A stretch of 64,000 nt of DNA from Gonatopus flavifemur (Eukaryota > Arthropoda > Insecta > Hymenoptera > Dryinidae). Each line of letters starts with the position of its first letter. Position 1 is the stretch's first letter. A model generated the notes under the pieces. It saw only the letters and a program-made list of their open reading frames with translations, was not told the DNA's origin and searched no databases. Below are positions 10,425 through 21,939 of the stretch, in pieces. The stretch spans positions 6,996,001 to 7,060,000 of the forward strand of contig JAFFJZ010000017.1 in assembly GCA_018340375.1 (NCBI GenBank), read 5' to 3'. The position numbers and the translations under genes are program-made.

Positions 10425-11495
10425 ATTAAAAATCTTTTCAAGCGGAAGTTTAAAATAAATTTCCAAAAACTTGGATTATTCACATAAAGCTCGTTGGATG
10501 GTTTTACTCTTGAAGAGTACTGTCAAAGTTGACATTTGCAAATTGGAGAAAAAAGTCTTATTTTCTGTCTTGAATTTGTTATTAGAGTGGTGATAAACTT
10601 GTAGAAAGAGTTTGAAGGTTGGTTGAAATCCATATTGATCAGGAAAGTCGAAACCGTATTGCAAAACTTGGAAAATCTGTTAACGTAGCTGACAATACTG
10701 GGGTACCGAGTCAGCTTTTCCTTACTACATGAAATCTAGGCAGGAGAAATGTATCAAAATTCAGTGAATTCAAGTTGGTGTTGAGTGAGAGAAGACAGAA
10801 ATATTCATTGGATTTTATTGGTTACTATAAAAATGTCAACAAATAAGGAAAGGCTATGTAGGACTCACTGTATCGTCTTTTAATATTTTTGTTTCAATAA
10901 TGTTGTATCATGCTGCTACGAATGAATGTTATTATATTTGTGAAACACGTTCAATACACTTGTTTCTTCAATTTATTAGTAAGAAAATACAAAAATGTCC
11001 ACAATACAAAATTATTGAAACAAAAATAATGAAAGATGATACAGTGAGTCCTACATAGCCTTTCCTTATTTGCCAACATTTTTATAATAACCAATAAAAT
11101 CCAATGAATATTTCTATCCTCTCTTACTTGACACTAACTTGAATTCACTGAATTTTGATACATTTCTCCTGCCTAGATTCCATGTAGTAAGGAAAAGCTG
11201 ACTCGATACCCCAGTATTGTCAGCTACGTTAACAGATTTTCCAAGTTTTGCAATACGGTTTTGACTTTCCTGATCAATATGGATTTCACCCAACCTTCAA
11301 ACTCTGCCTACAAGTTTGTCACTACTCTAATAACAAATTCAAGACAGAAAATAAGACTTTTTTCTCCAATTTGCAACTGTCAACTTTGACGGTACTCTTT
11401 AAGAGTAAAACCATCCAACGAGCTTTATGTGAATAATCCAAGTTTTTGGAAATTTATTTTAAACATTCGCTTAAAATACTTTTTATTAAATGAGT
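10425..11495. repeat. Long inverted repeat, arms ~480 bp, loop ~95 bp
   Basis: The left arm (about 10425-10905) and right arm (about 11000-11495) are reverse complements at roughly 95% identity by eye. TTCCAAAAACTTGGATTATT and GCCTTTCCTTATTTG and their complements occur in both. Mirrored short open frames (MQYGFDFPDQYGF) appear at the two arms simply because of the symmetry. It is probably a foldback-type non-autonomous element. The outer edges fade into A/T-rich sequence and no TSD could be fixed. If transcribed, it would form a perfect-stem hairpin RNA. Confidence 0.85.
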
Positions 11496-11499
11496 TCTT

Positions 11500-12470
11500 C
11501 ATGACTCATATTACTACAAAAATGATTTGATCTCTGAGTTTTTTCTGAGAAATATTGATGTAAGTATTTGAATAAAACTCATTCTCACTGCATCAACAAA
11601 TTATGATTTTTACATATTACAACAGCTATGACTGATTCAATAATTCATGTTGCACTGAATAATAGATTTTTTAATACATATTAATTAAGAACTAACGATC
11701 ACGCATTTCACGAAAATAATTAATTTTTATTTTTCAATTCAAAGAAGTCAACCTCATATCCGTAAACTATATTTCAATTCTAAAATACAAACAGATTTGT
11801 TACATCTTCTTTCTCATTTATATCACCTGTAATTATGTGTAAAAATTAATGAAAAAACCTGTTCAGCTGTTTAAAAATCTTTATGCAATACGTGCTGTAT
11901 GGGTACTGACATTTCCGATATCAAGTATGAACAATATTTTATTCATTTTAGAATTGAAAAATTCATTCTTCTCCATTTTATATATATTTTAGTAAGCACT
12001 TGTATAATTATTAGAGATGGTTTTACTCCACATTATCAATTAGTTCAACTTATTACATACTAATAAGTAGCTCACTAGTTTTGACCAACCAACGCTAGTT
12101 GGATTCAACTTATCAGTAATTGACCAGTACCTCGCTAGTTTTTGTGCTCAGTTTTTCCTCTCTAGCGCCTCATCAGTCATAGGAAAAAATTTGTGAAATT
12201 TTTACCAGGGGTGATTTGATTTTACGATGAATTTCACTGATTCTTCCTTGAAAATTTCAGACTGTTTCATAGATTCAGTTCAAAGAGATCTTACAGAAAA
12301 AATATTCACTCGAATGATAAGTTGGTATTTCTTGAAGCGTAATTTTCATCAATAACGCAAGCAATTCTCAAGATGCAAGGGAAATGTTTCGCATTTCTTA
12401 AATTTCCATACATGATCTTTTCAATGATATTTACTTTTTGAATTCACTCATTACAGCAATGCGATAAGAA
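11500..12470. other. Unassigned AT-rich stretch
   Basis: I see no gene or clear element. Around 12000-12170 the words CTAGTT, AACTTATTA and ACTAGTTTT recur, hinting at another decayed word-repeat MITE without definable ends. Confidence 0.4.
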
Positions 12471-12522
12471 TGATCCACACACCAATTATAAACCCTCTTC
12501 CTGCATGTCTCAATAAGAACAT

Positions 12523-12594
12523 GGTCTATGGCTCAGTGGTAAATCTTTGGCTTCGACACCGAAAAGGCCCACGTTCGATTCAAACTGCAGAAGA
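12523..12594 (+). tRNA. tRNA-like sequence, probably pseudogene or SINE head
   Basis: Box A-like TATGGCTCAGTGGTAAAT is followed about 30 bp later by box B-like CGTTCGATTC. An anticodon-type stem TTTGG/CCGAA encloses an eight-base loop with TCG in the middle. The loop is one base too long and the acceptor stem does not pair well, so I read this as a decayed tRNA or tRNA-derived SINE head, not a functional tRNA-Arg. Confidence 0.35.
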
Positions 12595-12773
12595 AAAACT
12601 TTTTCCATCTTGCGAGATTTTATTATTTTTTTTTTCTTTCATATTCAATTAGATATTGAATCAGCACCATTTTTTGGAGGGAGAACCACCATATATGAGG
12701 GTTTTTAGAAGTGAAAACACCATGAACACGTGTTTATATATTTTTTGTCCTTGGCAAAAACTCCCAGATTTTA

Positions 12774-12848
12774 TCTAAGAAATAGTCTAGGAAAATACCT
12801 AAGAAAATGTCTAGGAAAAAGTCTAGGAAAAAGCTTAGGAAAATTTTT
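12774..12848 (+). repeat. Short tandem repeat GTCTAGGAAAAA (12-13 bp)
   Basis: Units of the form (G/C)TCTAGGAAAA(A/T), alternating with CCTAAGAAAAT and GCTTAGGAAAA, repeat about six times. The array appears to be a simple degenerate minisatellite. Confidence 0.6.
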
Positions 12849-12962
12849 CCTACGGGGTGTGCCTTTTTTCAATACTATGTTTTACCATTGGAGTTATCGT
12901 ACATATTGAACAAGTGATAATTAGATGCGCAAAGTGTAATTGCGCATTGATTTCATGTACAT

Positions 12963-13190
12963 TATGAAAATTCAATATGTACATTTATGAATTTTCATAA
13001 ACTGTGATGAATATCAAAAACGTTGTTTGGAATTTGAGAAATATGTGATTGATTTTCCAATATTCAAATAAATACAGAAATTCAATATCTACAGTTATGA
13101 ATTTTCACAAACTGTAATGAATTTCAAAACTTTTGTTTGAAATTCATGAAATATGTGATTGATTTTCCAACATCCAAATATGGAATACAA
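12963..13190 (+). repeat. Two-copy tandem duplication, period ~113 bp
   Basis: The unit AAATTCAATATGTACATTTA ... TGTGATTGATTTTCCAATAT recurs immediately as AAATTCAATATCTACAGTTA ... TGTGATTGATTTTCCAACAT. Both copies carry TATGAATTTTCA(T/C)AAACTGT. I see no coding content. Confidence 0.7.
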
Positions 13191-14404
13191 TTCATATAGC
13201 GCCCTTGAAAATTAATGTACTTTTTTCTATGAACGTATATTAAATTCACAAACATTTTTAACAGTGTGGTATTTCGATAACTTTGATGACAACTGTTCAA
13301 GTACACACATAGGCCCACAACGTCAGTTCCCGCCAGTACTTTGGATTATTTCGTTAGCATCGAAAATATAATGAAAACCAAAATGCTTCTGAAAAAACCA
13401 TCAGATTCCATTTCAATCGTCCAGTGGATCAATGTGAACGAGAGACAATACAAAATTGGCCATTTTATAATATTGAATGTGGAAGATGGTTGATATCCTA
13501 CTTTTGGCGAAATCAGATACATTTTTGTTCAACCTAAAATATGCGACACACTTCTTTTCCTGCGATTGTCGTTGACTGTTAGGTTTGATTCGTATCTTCA
13601 CGCTTACGAAATAAAACCCACAACTTGTTGGCAGTGCTTGCCTATAACGAATCTTTCTGAGTACGGCCCAATAGAGAAGAGGAATTATAAAGGCGATGAG
13701 TATATCATGTACTATAATTGAAGTTATGAACAGATTATACGATGCTGTGAGTGTTACAAAATAGTGAAATTTCTACACTCTATGTAAAACTATCTTGTAT
13801 TATTATCGTTATATCTGAATAAACGTAATATTTTGCAATTGTAAAATTTTCAATTATTTATCTTATGACTGAGAGATTGAATTAATGAAGTATTTACCCA
13901 GACAGCACAGGGAGCCACCGACCCGAGTAAAAATCTTTATTTCGTTTCGCCAAACGGACCTAATGAGGTATTGTTGCAGAGTCGATGAGGGTGGCACTAC
14001 GCCTGCAACGTTACCGTAGAAGAACGCAACGTATGCACACCAAGCCCGTTGGGCGAACCGAACTGAAAATTTCTACTGGGGAGGGGGGGGGGAGGTTCAT
14101 GGAGTGTTTGAAGAACGTGAAGAAGGTTTCCTGAATGTTCTGAAAACATCCCAGAGACACAATATGCCGTTAGAATATATTTGACTTTTCTCAACAACAA
14201 AAATTCCCCAGATAACAATTTTGAGGAATTCTTCTGGAACATTACAAGAGATATGAAACACCCAAAATATCTTCATCTTCATTTGAGAGTTCACACAGTT
14301 TTCTGAAGGTATATTCGAGTATTTTTGAAAATATCTTCTACAAGATATTTTTGAAATATGTTTTGGTGTTTCATGAGAAATCTTTTTCAGTTTTTTAAAA
14401 TGTA
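13191..14404. other. Unassigned stretch with a G-run
   Basis: I see no gene here. A GGGGGGGGG run sits at about 14083-14093. Near 13905 the phrase ACCCAGACAGCACAGGGAG resembles flanks seen beside other repeats in the window (CAGCAC, CTGTCTGGG), so decayed repeats are likely. Confidence 0.35.
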
Positions 14405-14537
14405 GGGCAAGGGGACCAATTCCGGATCAGGGCTCCTAATTTGAATGACCATTTCAAATCGTTATCCCTGTCAGAACTAATGATTTGAAATGGTGATTCA
14501 AATTAGGAGCCCTGATCCAAAATTGGTCCCCTTACCC
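14405..14537. mobile_element. 133 bp hairpin MITE, TA-flanked
   Basis: The arms are headed by GGGCAAGGGGACCAATTCCG and GGGTAAGGGGACCAATTTTG. TA lies directly outside both ends. Almost the whole element is arm (GATCAGGGCTCCTAATTTGA on both sides) with a short loop around 14470. This is a compact Tc1/mariner-type MITE by its TSD. Confidence 0.8.
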
Positions 14538-14559
14538 TATATGAGAATGATTTGAAAGC

Positions 14560-15250
14560 GTGATCCAAAATTATTAAGTGGGATATTCTTGTCACGCATA
14601 TCACACTCAGAGAAGTGTTTTGATGATAGAACGGAATCTATTGTTAAATCCATGTCAGTGACACGGTACAAAATAATCGGAATTTTAAAGTATATAGCGA
14701 CCGGGAAATTTCGATCATTTGATGAGGAATCAATTTCCGCTACATGACGAAATTTTCTATAATCCAACCTGGAAATTCCAAGCTTCACAGGATTTTTACC
14801 ACTATTTTGCAGTAACTTCCCTGACAAGTACGGAAAATTCCTAACGCATATATATTTCAATTACTGCCCATAAATATATAGGAATTTTCCTATATTAATT
14901 CTTCACATTGTAAATATATTAATGTCGTCCGATTCCGATGCGGAAATCCGATTGATTCCCATTCATGAATCGCACTCAATGGTATTGTTTAACTAGGGGT
15001 ATCAAAATTATACCAATACATCAACTACAGGGAACTCCCACACAATTTGTTCTGTCCGATAAAATTATTTCATTGCGACAACCATGATGTAATGATGCAT
15101 GATATTGTATTGTCAGTTTACGACTGTCCAGGTTGTCATACTTTCCTGAAGCTTAATTACAAGAGTATTTCTAATAACAATCTTTTTCAAAACCGCACAG
15201 AGCGTGTCCATCTTACATGCAGTGCAGAGGTTCTCATTTAATCATTTACA
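14560..15250. other. Unassigned AT-rich stretch
   Basis: I see no domain, repeat or splice structure. The short open frames on both strands have no recognisable motif. Confidence 0.4.
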
Positions 15251-15271
15251 CCAGTTTCATTCTCGTCTTGA

Positions 15272-15450
15272 TACTAGAAAAAAATCCGTCTTGTCACAAG
15301 ACGGGTTGCGTTTCATTAACAGAAGAAATCGTGTATTAGTGAAATGAAATCGTTTAAAACGATTCCCGTCTTGTGATGAGACGGATTTCCGTTTGAAAAT
15401 ATTTTGAAACGGGATCGTCTTATGATTATGCAGCTCCGTCTCATCATTAG
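15272..15450. repeat. CGTCTTGTGATGAGACGG palindromic-word block
   Basis: AATCCGTCTTGTCACAAGAC, CCCGTCTTGTGATGAGACGG and CCGTCTCATCATTAG are variants of a single palindromic word repeated within 180 bp, next to paired GTTTCATTA / AGTGAAATG segments. The block lies directly before the LINE. It may be the target into which the 5'-truncated LINE inserted, or a separate MITE. Confidence 0.45.
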
Positions 15451-15470
15451 ATGATATTTTTGTGAGTGTA

Positions 15471-18059
15471 ATGATGGTCAGAGTTAGAACAAAACCGGTA
15501 GACACTGTTATAGTACAAGTATACATGCCCACATCTGCATACTCAGAGGAGGATATCGAAAAAACGTACGATGAAATAGAAGAAGTGATAGGAAATGTTA
15601 AGGGAGAAGAAAATTTAATGATCATAGGCGACTGGAATGCGGTAGTAGGGCGAGGAGAAGAGGCCAACATAATAGGAGATTTCGCGTTAGGAAAAAGAAA
15701 TGAAAGAGGACAACGTTTAATCAGATTCTGTGAGAGTCATAAAATGGTTATTACCAACACATTATTCAAAAATCATCCAAGAAGAATCTATACTTGGAAA
15801 ATGCCAGGAGATACAGCAAGATATCAAATTGATTACATATTAGTAAAACAAAGATTTAGGAACCAAGTGAAAAGCTGTAAAACTTATCCAGGCGCGGATA
15901 TACATAGTGATCACAATATGTTGCTGATGAAATGTTCTCTGAAATTCAAAGCTCTGGAGAAGAAAAGGAAAATGCAAAAAAGATGGAATTTGAAGAATCT
16001 CAAACAAGGAAAAACACAGGACGCATTCAAAGCGATGTTGGACGAAAAATTGGAGGATCGACAAGAGAAAGACTTGGAAATAGATAGTAGATGGACAAAT
16101 ATAAGGAGAAACATAGAGCAATGTGCAGATGAAATTTTGAAGAACGATGGGATAGAGCCTAAGAAACCATGGATAACAGAAGAAATTCTCGATTTAATTA
16201 ATGAAAGGAGGAAATGCAAGAATAAGAATAGTGAACAAGATCAGCAGACATACAAGGCACTAAGGAATGAAATAATCAGAGAATCAAGGAAAGCAAAAGA
16301 GCAATGGTTGGAGGGGAAATGTCAAGATATAGAAGTGAGATTACATTTAGGAAAAGTTGATGAGGCATATAGGATTGTTAAGAGATTTTTTGGACAAATG
16401 AAATCTAGAAGCAGTAAGATTAAAAATTCTCTAGGAAGACAATTGATAAGGACGGAGGAAAAAATAGAACAATGGATTAATCATTTAGAAGATCTGTATG
16501 AAGGAGGCGATAATATGGGATTCTTAGAGAAGGAGGAAGATGTCGATGAAGAAGAATTGGGAGATTCAATTTTGAGATCAGAATTCGACAGGGCTTTAAA
16601 AGAATTGAGAAATAATAAAGCGCCAGGAACAGATGGCGTAAGTGCGGATCTTATCAAAGCCTCCAGTCAGGGAACTCGTGACGCACTGTTTGAATTGGTC
16701 AGAGATATGTACGAAATAAGCGGAGTACCGAAAGATTTCCGGAAGAATAAAATTGTCGCCATTCCAAAAAAACAAGGAGTATACAAATGCGAGAACTACA
16801 GAACGATTAGTTCAACTTCACATGCCTCGAAAAAACTGACAAAAATCATATACAGGAGAATAGAGAATAAAATAGAGAGTAGATTAGCAGAAGATCAGTT
16901 CGGTTTTAGGAAAAATAGGGGAACGCGAGAAGCAATACTAGCACTGAGAACAGTAGTAGAGAAAAGTCTAGAGTTAAAAAAGTCTGTTTATATAGGTTTT
17001 GTAGATATACAAAAAGCATTCGATAATGTTGATTGGGAGAAGATGTTTTCGATTTTGAAACAGGTAGGAATTCATTTCAGGGATAGGAGAATAATATATG
17101 AATTATATAAGAATCAAACCGCAATAATAGAAATAGAGGGTCAAGAAGGAGAAGCACAAATTAGAAGAGGGGTGAGACAAGGATGCTCACTATCGCCATT
17201 GATTGTCAATTTGTATATAGAAGAAGCGAGGAACGAAATGAAGGAACAAGTGCAATTGAAATTACAGATTCAAGGTGAAAATGTAAGCATGTTGAGATTT
17301 GCGGATGACATAGCTATATTAGCTACGAGTGGTGCTGAGTTATAAAATACTCTCAACACTATGAAAAAAATATTACTCGACAAATATTGTATGAATATAA
17401 ATAAGGACAAAACAAAATTCATGATTTGTACAACAGCGAACACATCAAGAAGAACGAAGATCAAAATAAATGCAGAGACAATTTAGCAAGTCAAAGAATT
17501 TAAATATCTAGGGAGCATAATTACAGAAAACGGTAAAAGCGAAAGAGATATAAGAGCAAGAATAGCACAAGGGAAACAGGCTTTCCACCAAAAGAAACAG
17601 TTACTATGTTCGAAGAATATTAGCTTAGCAGTAAGGAAGAAATTCTTGAAGAGTTACGTTTGGAGCACAGCATTATATGGTTGCGAAACTTGGACAATTG
17701 GAAAAACGGACCAACGAAGACTGGAAGCTTTTGAAATGTGGTGTTATAGAAAGATGCTTAGAATAAAGTGGATAGAGAAAGTAAGAAATGAAGAAGTACT
17801 TGAGAAGGGAAATGAAAAAAGAAGTCTCTTGAGACAGGTCGTGAAAAGAAGAAGTAATCTGATAGGACACACATTGAGGCATGATAGCTTATTGAAAACA
17901 ATATTGGAAGGAAAAATGAATGGTAAAACTCAAAGAGGTAGACCTAGATTGAGTTATATGAAGCAAATTATACAAGATAAAGGTTGCCGTAGATATGCAG
18001 AAATTAAGCGGTTAGCGGATAATAGACAGGGTTGGAGGATTTCATCAAACCAGTCATAA
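15471..18059 (+). pseudogene. RTE-clade LINE: endonuclease plus reverse transcriptase (two stops)
   Basis: This is a single reading frame. The endonuclease comes first: VDTVIVQVYMPTSAYSEEDI, LMIIGDWNAVVGRGEE, YTWKMPG-RYQIDYILV and the SDHNMLL catalytic block. After a basic linker comes the reverse transcriptase with APGTDGVSADLIKA, FRKNKIVAIPKKQGVYKCEN, YRTISSTSHASKKLTKII, AEDQFGFRKNRGTREAIL, YIGFVDIQKAFDNVDWEKMF, RRGVRQGCSLSPLI and the catalytic FADDIAIL. The C-terminal part (ALYGCETWTIGKTDQRRLEA, then GRPRLSYMKQII) is typical of RTE/BovB-like elements. TAA at 17343-17345 and TAG near 17487 interrupt an otherwise open frame; both are one change from CAA or CAG. The N-terminal endonuclease start is absent, so the copy is 5'-truncated and the first ATG (15471) is arbitrary. 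It replicated by target-primed reverse transcription. With only two lesions, it is fairly young. Confidence 0.93.
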
Positions 18060-18087
18060 GACTGTTACTTCATGATGATGATGAGTG
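18060..18087 (+). other. LINE 3' tail with TGATGATGATGA
   Basis: Directly after the LINE stop codon lies CATGATGATGATGAGTG. RTE elements usually end in a short ATG/TGA-type microsatellite instead of poly(A), so this marks the element's 3' end. Confidence 0.65.
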
Positions 18088-18364
18088 TTAGTACCCTAAC
18101 AGCACATCCACCGATTTCTACGTCGCATCTCCTTGGACTCCACGTGGATAAACGGTGGACGTGGATAGAACGTGGATGAACGAAGATTCCACGTGGAAGC
18201 AACGCAGAAATGTCCGGTGCTGTACGGGTAGAGTTATTGTGCATTGAAGTTTTTCTCGGTCAGTAAAAATCCGGTTTTTGGTATAGATACACGGTAGCAC
18301 ACGACTCCTGTCTTTTCTTTTTTCAAATTTTTTTTTCATGTTCTTGGCGTCGAGACGCTACATA

Positions 18365-19365
18365 CCCGGGAAAAAATCATTAGATCTAATCGGATCTGAT
18401 CAGATCTAATCAGATCTGAACAGATCTTTTTTTTGGGTTGATCAGATCTGATTAGATCTAACCCTATACATGACTAGATCTCACTAGATCTGTTCAGATC
18501 TAGTCAGATCTGTTCAGATCTGATTGGATCTGTTCAGATCTGACTGAATCTGTTCAGATCTGTTCAGATCTGTTCAGATCAGCTTTTGCATAATATGAAA
18601 TTCAATTCTCATCAGCATTAGACCTGGTGGATTCTCAGTAGATCTTCCCAGATCTCACTTGATCTGCTCAGATCTGATCAAATCTGATCCTAGATCTGAT
18701 TAGATCTACCCAGATCTGATTGAATCTGCTCCTATATCTGATCAAATCCGCTCAGATCTGATGGGATCTCATTATATCTGAGCAGATCAGATGCGATTTG
18801 GTGAAGACTCACACTAAGTAAAGTATTCAATTATATATATATATATATATATATTTATTAGCGCAGGTAACAATTATCAAATTTCATAAGTTGGATGTGG
18901 CGGAATCAACATTCAGTTAGATGTAATTATCGATATATACAGATTTACAATGAAGACCTTTTGTCATACCGTTATCAGATGTCAAGATTATGAATGAATA
19001 GTCAAATTTTACTATACGCTTTGTAAAATTTGGCTATTAATTCATAACCTTCCATATTTCCATGTAAAAAATGATTTTATAAACCTTTCTGTTTCAGGTT
19101 TAGCATGAAAAATAGCAAAAATTCTTATATCTTTTTCCTCCGTGTTTATGCAGAACTGTTTAGATCCGATCAGATCTAACCATATTCACCATAAACCATC
19201 TAGATCTAATAAGATCTGTTTAGATCTAGTTAGATCTATCCAGATCTACTGAGATCTATTCAGATCTACTCAGATTTGTTTAGATCTGACCAAAATTTAG
19301 ATCTGGTCAGATCTGCCGATTTAGATCTGCTCAGATCTGATTAGATCTGATGATTTTTTCCCGGG
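18365..19365. mobile_element. 1.0 kb TIR element saturated with a 10-bp AGATCTGATC word
   Basis: The ends are CCCGGGAAAAAATCATTAGA and CCCGGGAAAAAATCATCAGA, with TA outside both. From 18371 to 18785 and from 19150 to 19355 the DNA is a degenerate array of GATCTG(A/T)TCA. Long parts keep an exact 10-bp step (for example 18480-18580), so GATC recurs every helical turn. The centre (18800-19150) is ordinary AT-rich sequence with a (TA)n tract. There is no coding frame. By TSD it belongs with Tc1/mariner-type elements. The function of the word, perhaps transposase or host-factor binding, is inference. Confidence 0.8.
18832..18853. repeat. (AT)n microsatellite
   Basis: An uninterrupted run of alternating A and T lies inside the GATC-word element. 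Confidence 0.85.
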
Positions 19366-19385
19366 TAGCGAAAAATTTTGTGTCG

Positions 19386-19529
19386 CAGGAGGTCCACTCA
19401 TAGTTTGTGTTGAAAACAACATATCAAATTTTTAAATTTACAGATTTTCAGTGTAAATTTAACATTTTTGTGTTGGTTTGATACATTTTGTGTGTTAATA
19501 TTTAACATAAATTGCGGGTGGACCTCCTG
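19386..19529. mobile_element. 144 bp MITE with CAGGAGGTCCAC ends
   Basis: Left CAGGAGGTCCACTC and right CCAGGAGGTCCACCC (reverse complement) enclose repeats of TTTGTGTT, TTTAACAT and TGTGTTAATA. It abuts the GATC-word element, with only about 20 bp between them. Confidence 0.65.
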
Positions 19530-19800
19530 GAACATACACGCGTGTTTAAAATACACAAAATTTTTCACTGTGTACCGCGTCTTTTGATACTAAAAACCTC
19601 CCGCGGAAAAAGAATTCCATTATGAAATGGTAGCTCGATATAATATCTCGTCGACAAAAATTTAATTCAACGCTTGTTTAATCCTCTACCCCTACCAGCA
19701 CAATGTGTCTCTTGGACGTTTTCTGAACGTTCAGAAAACCTTCCCTACGTTCTATAAACCTTCCGTACACGTTCCAGTGGCACGTTGTGCTGTCTGGGTA

Positions 19801-20283
19801 CCCGAAGAGAACATGAAGCTTCAGCGAACGTTCAGATTAAATCTGTATAGATCGGATCGAAGGTTCATGAAAGCTAACTTTTAGATTCACAAATGTTTGT
19901 CAAAGGTGCTACGAATGTTGAAATGTCCGCCTTAAAATACTTTCAGGAAACATAGATGGGACGTTCATCGGAGGTTGATCGAAGGTTTGAGGAATCTTCA
20001 CAAAAATATCTGGACTTAGATCAATTTATAATAATTTATGTTCATCAATTAATTTATTTTTCATATAAATTGATCAAAATTAATATAAGTATAGATATTT
20101 TTGTGAAGTTTCGTCAAACCTTCGATGAACCTTCAGCGAACGTTCCATCTATGTTTCCTGAACGTACTCGTATTTCGAGGTGGAAATTTCAACGTCCGTA
20201 GAACCTTTGTCAAAGGTTTGCCTCCGGCCCGATCTATACACATCTGATCTGAACGTTCGTTGCAGCTTCATGTTCTCTTCGGG
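19801..20283. mobile_element. 483 bp MITE, family CCCGAAGAGAAC, copy 1
   Basis: The terminal inverted repeats are CCCGAAGAGAACATGAAGCT and its near-identical partner at the right, with TA on both sides. The arms carry CAGCGAACGTTCAGAT and GAAACATAGATGG motifs full of AACGTTC words. Around the AT-rich centre the left half reads AAAAATATCTGGACTTAGAT and the right half mirrors it. Two more copies lie at 62228-62835 and from 63879. Confidence 0.85.
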
Positions 20284-20289
20284 TAAGTA

Positions 20290-21780
20290 TCAACCCGTGA
20301 AGCAGATGAGGAAAAATTTTCTTCTTTTTCTCCTTACATCAAAAATTATGTGAGAAATCTAAAATCAGTGAAAACGAAATTTCCAAACTTTTCCCTTTTT
20401 AAGTTGTTTTAACCCCCCAAACCTTCAATCAAGTATGAAAGAATCTTTATCGCATTGAATGGAATCCAGAAAAATTCCTCATCATCATGTTCGCAACCGA
20501 ATGCTCTTGGGATTCATGAAAAAAAGTGAATTTAGTAAATGTAGCAAATTTGCAACGTTTGTAGCTAGAGGGTTAACTTACACGGAGAGAACAATATATT
20601 ATGAATAGATTTAATAGCATGTTGAGGACAAACGTTTACCATAAAGTTGCCGCTTTTCTATGAGTTGAACTAATATAATCTCATATTGCACTATCAGATA
20701 TAGTAATTTTGAGAAAGTATTTGATTAAACAACATCAGGGGATCGAGTATATTCTGAACATGCTAAAAAGTATATATATTAAGTACTAAAGTAGATGACC
20801 CCATTTATGAACGCGATCCCTTTAATGAAAGTTTTGGTTTTTGATTCATAATACTTTTCATTTAGTGTTCTAATCTCATCCAAGCATGACTGACTGGATA
20901 CTGAATCAACCGCTGTTATGTAAATAAATTCAGAATAATATGCCATAGGAAAGATATAATAGATAAACGATTGTTCGCTAATGGGGGTTAAGGTGTTCAT
21001 TAATGGGGCCGGTCACCTTATTAGTAATTTTTTTTCTTCGTATAGTCTAGAGGTATTTTTATATGTCTTCCATGATGATATACGTATGTACGCGTAAGCG
21101 ATAATCCATAATCATACTGGTGAGCTCATTAAGTAGGTATGACAAATATTAGAGGAATGGGAAATCCAAAGGAAAGGGATGCCCCTCCATTGGCGATAAT
21201 TTCTATCGTGCGAAAGATTCAGTTATCGTCAAGGGAATATCATATCGGAATAATATTACATGGATTCGTTGAGACGATGATATAATAAAACAAATTGGAT
21301 CTCTCGTAACCAGCAAAGATATGAATATTGATATCTCATTAGCATGCATACGGACATAATTTGAATGTGATGAAAAAATTAAGTTGTTTCGATACGAAAC
21401 AGATATCAGCGATCAATATTTTTTTAGTTTAATTGGACTATGAGTTAAATGAATACAAAATCATGCAATTATGAGTTTTTTTTTTTGAAAGATTGAAAAC
21501 TTTGAATCATGCTGATTTGTCATTCAATTGAAATTATTTTCACACCATGCTTTTTTTTATTTATTCTTTCATAACATTATGAAGCTGTGAATACATTTAT
21601 AATGTTGATGTAGAAAGACGATGATGGAGTTCATAACAACCAGAAATACTGGAATTTGATAAGTATTTCTTCATGAGGGATGTACCACTCACGAAAAGAA
21701 GTCTCTCTACTTCGACAGAGGGTGAAAATAATGATTTCATTGGAGGCAATGATAAACGAGGAACATATAAAGTATATATA
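20290..21780. other. Unassigned AT-rich stretch
   Basis: I see no gene, no clear repeat and no splice pattern across about 1.5 kb. Short open frames carry no recognisable motifs. Confidence 0.4.
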
Positions 21781-21785
21781 TATGT

Positions 21786-21933
21786 CAGGGACTGGAACGT
21801 TATCCACTTATGTTACTCATTATATATAAAATGTATATAATAATAATATATATATATTGTACAAAAATTATATATTTATTATATAGATTTTATATATAAT
21901 GAGTAACGTAAGTGAATAACGTTCCAGTCCCTG
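21786..21933. mobile_element. 148 bp palindromic MITE, family CAGGGACTGGAACG, copy 1
   Basis: The arms CAGGGACTGGAACGTTATCC and CAGGGACTGGAACGTTATTC meet around an AT-only centre. The arms continue with ACTTA(T/C)GTTACTCATTATA. It is a near-perfect hairpin. The same family is found again at 23328. Confidence 0.82.
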
Positions 21934-21939
21934 ATATAT

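Noticed and set aside
10476..11436. Matching 62-codon frames on opposite strands (MQYGFDFPDQYGF)
   Set aside because: They mirror each other only because they lie in the two arms of one inverted repeat; no protein motif is present.
12523..12594. Functional tRNA-Arg gene
   Set aside because: Boxes A and B are recognisable, but the acceptor stem does not pair and the anticodon loop has eight bases.
18371..19355. CRISPR-like array from the regular AGATCTGATC repeats
   Set aside because: The repeats are 10 bp with no unique spacers, lie inside inverted ends with a TA duplication, and the DNA is eukaryotic.
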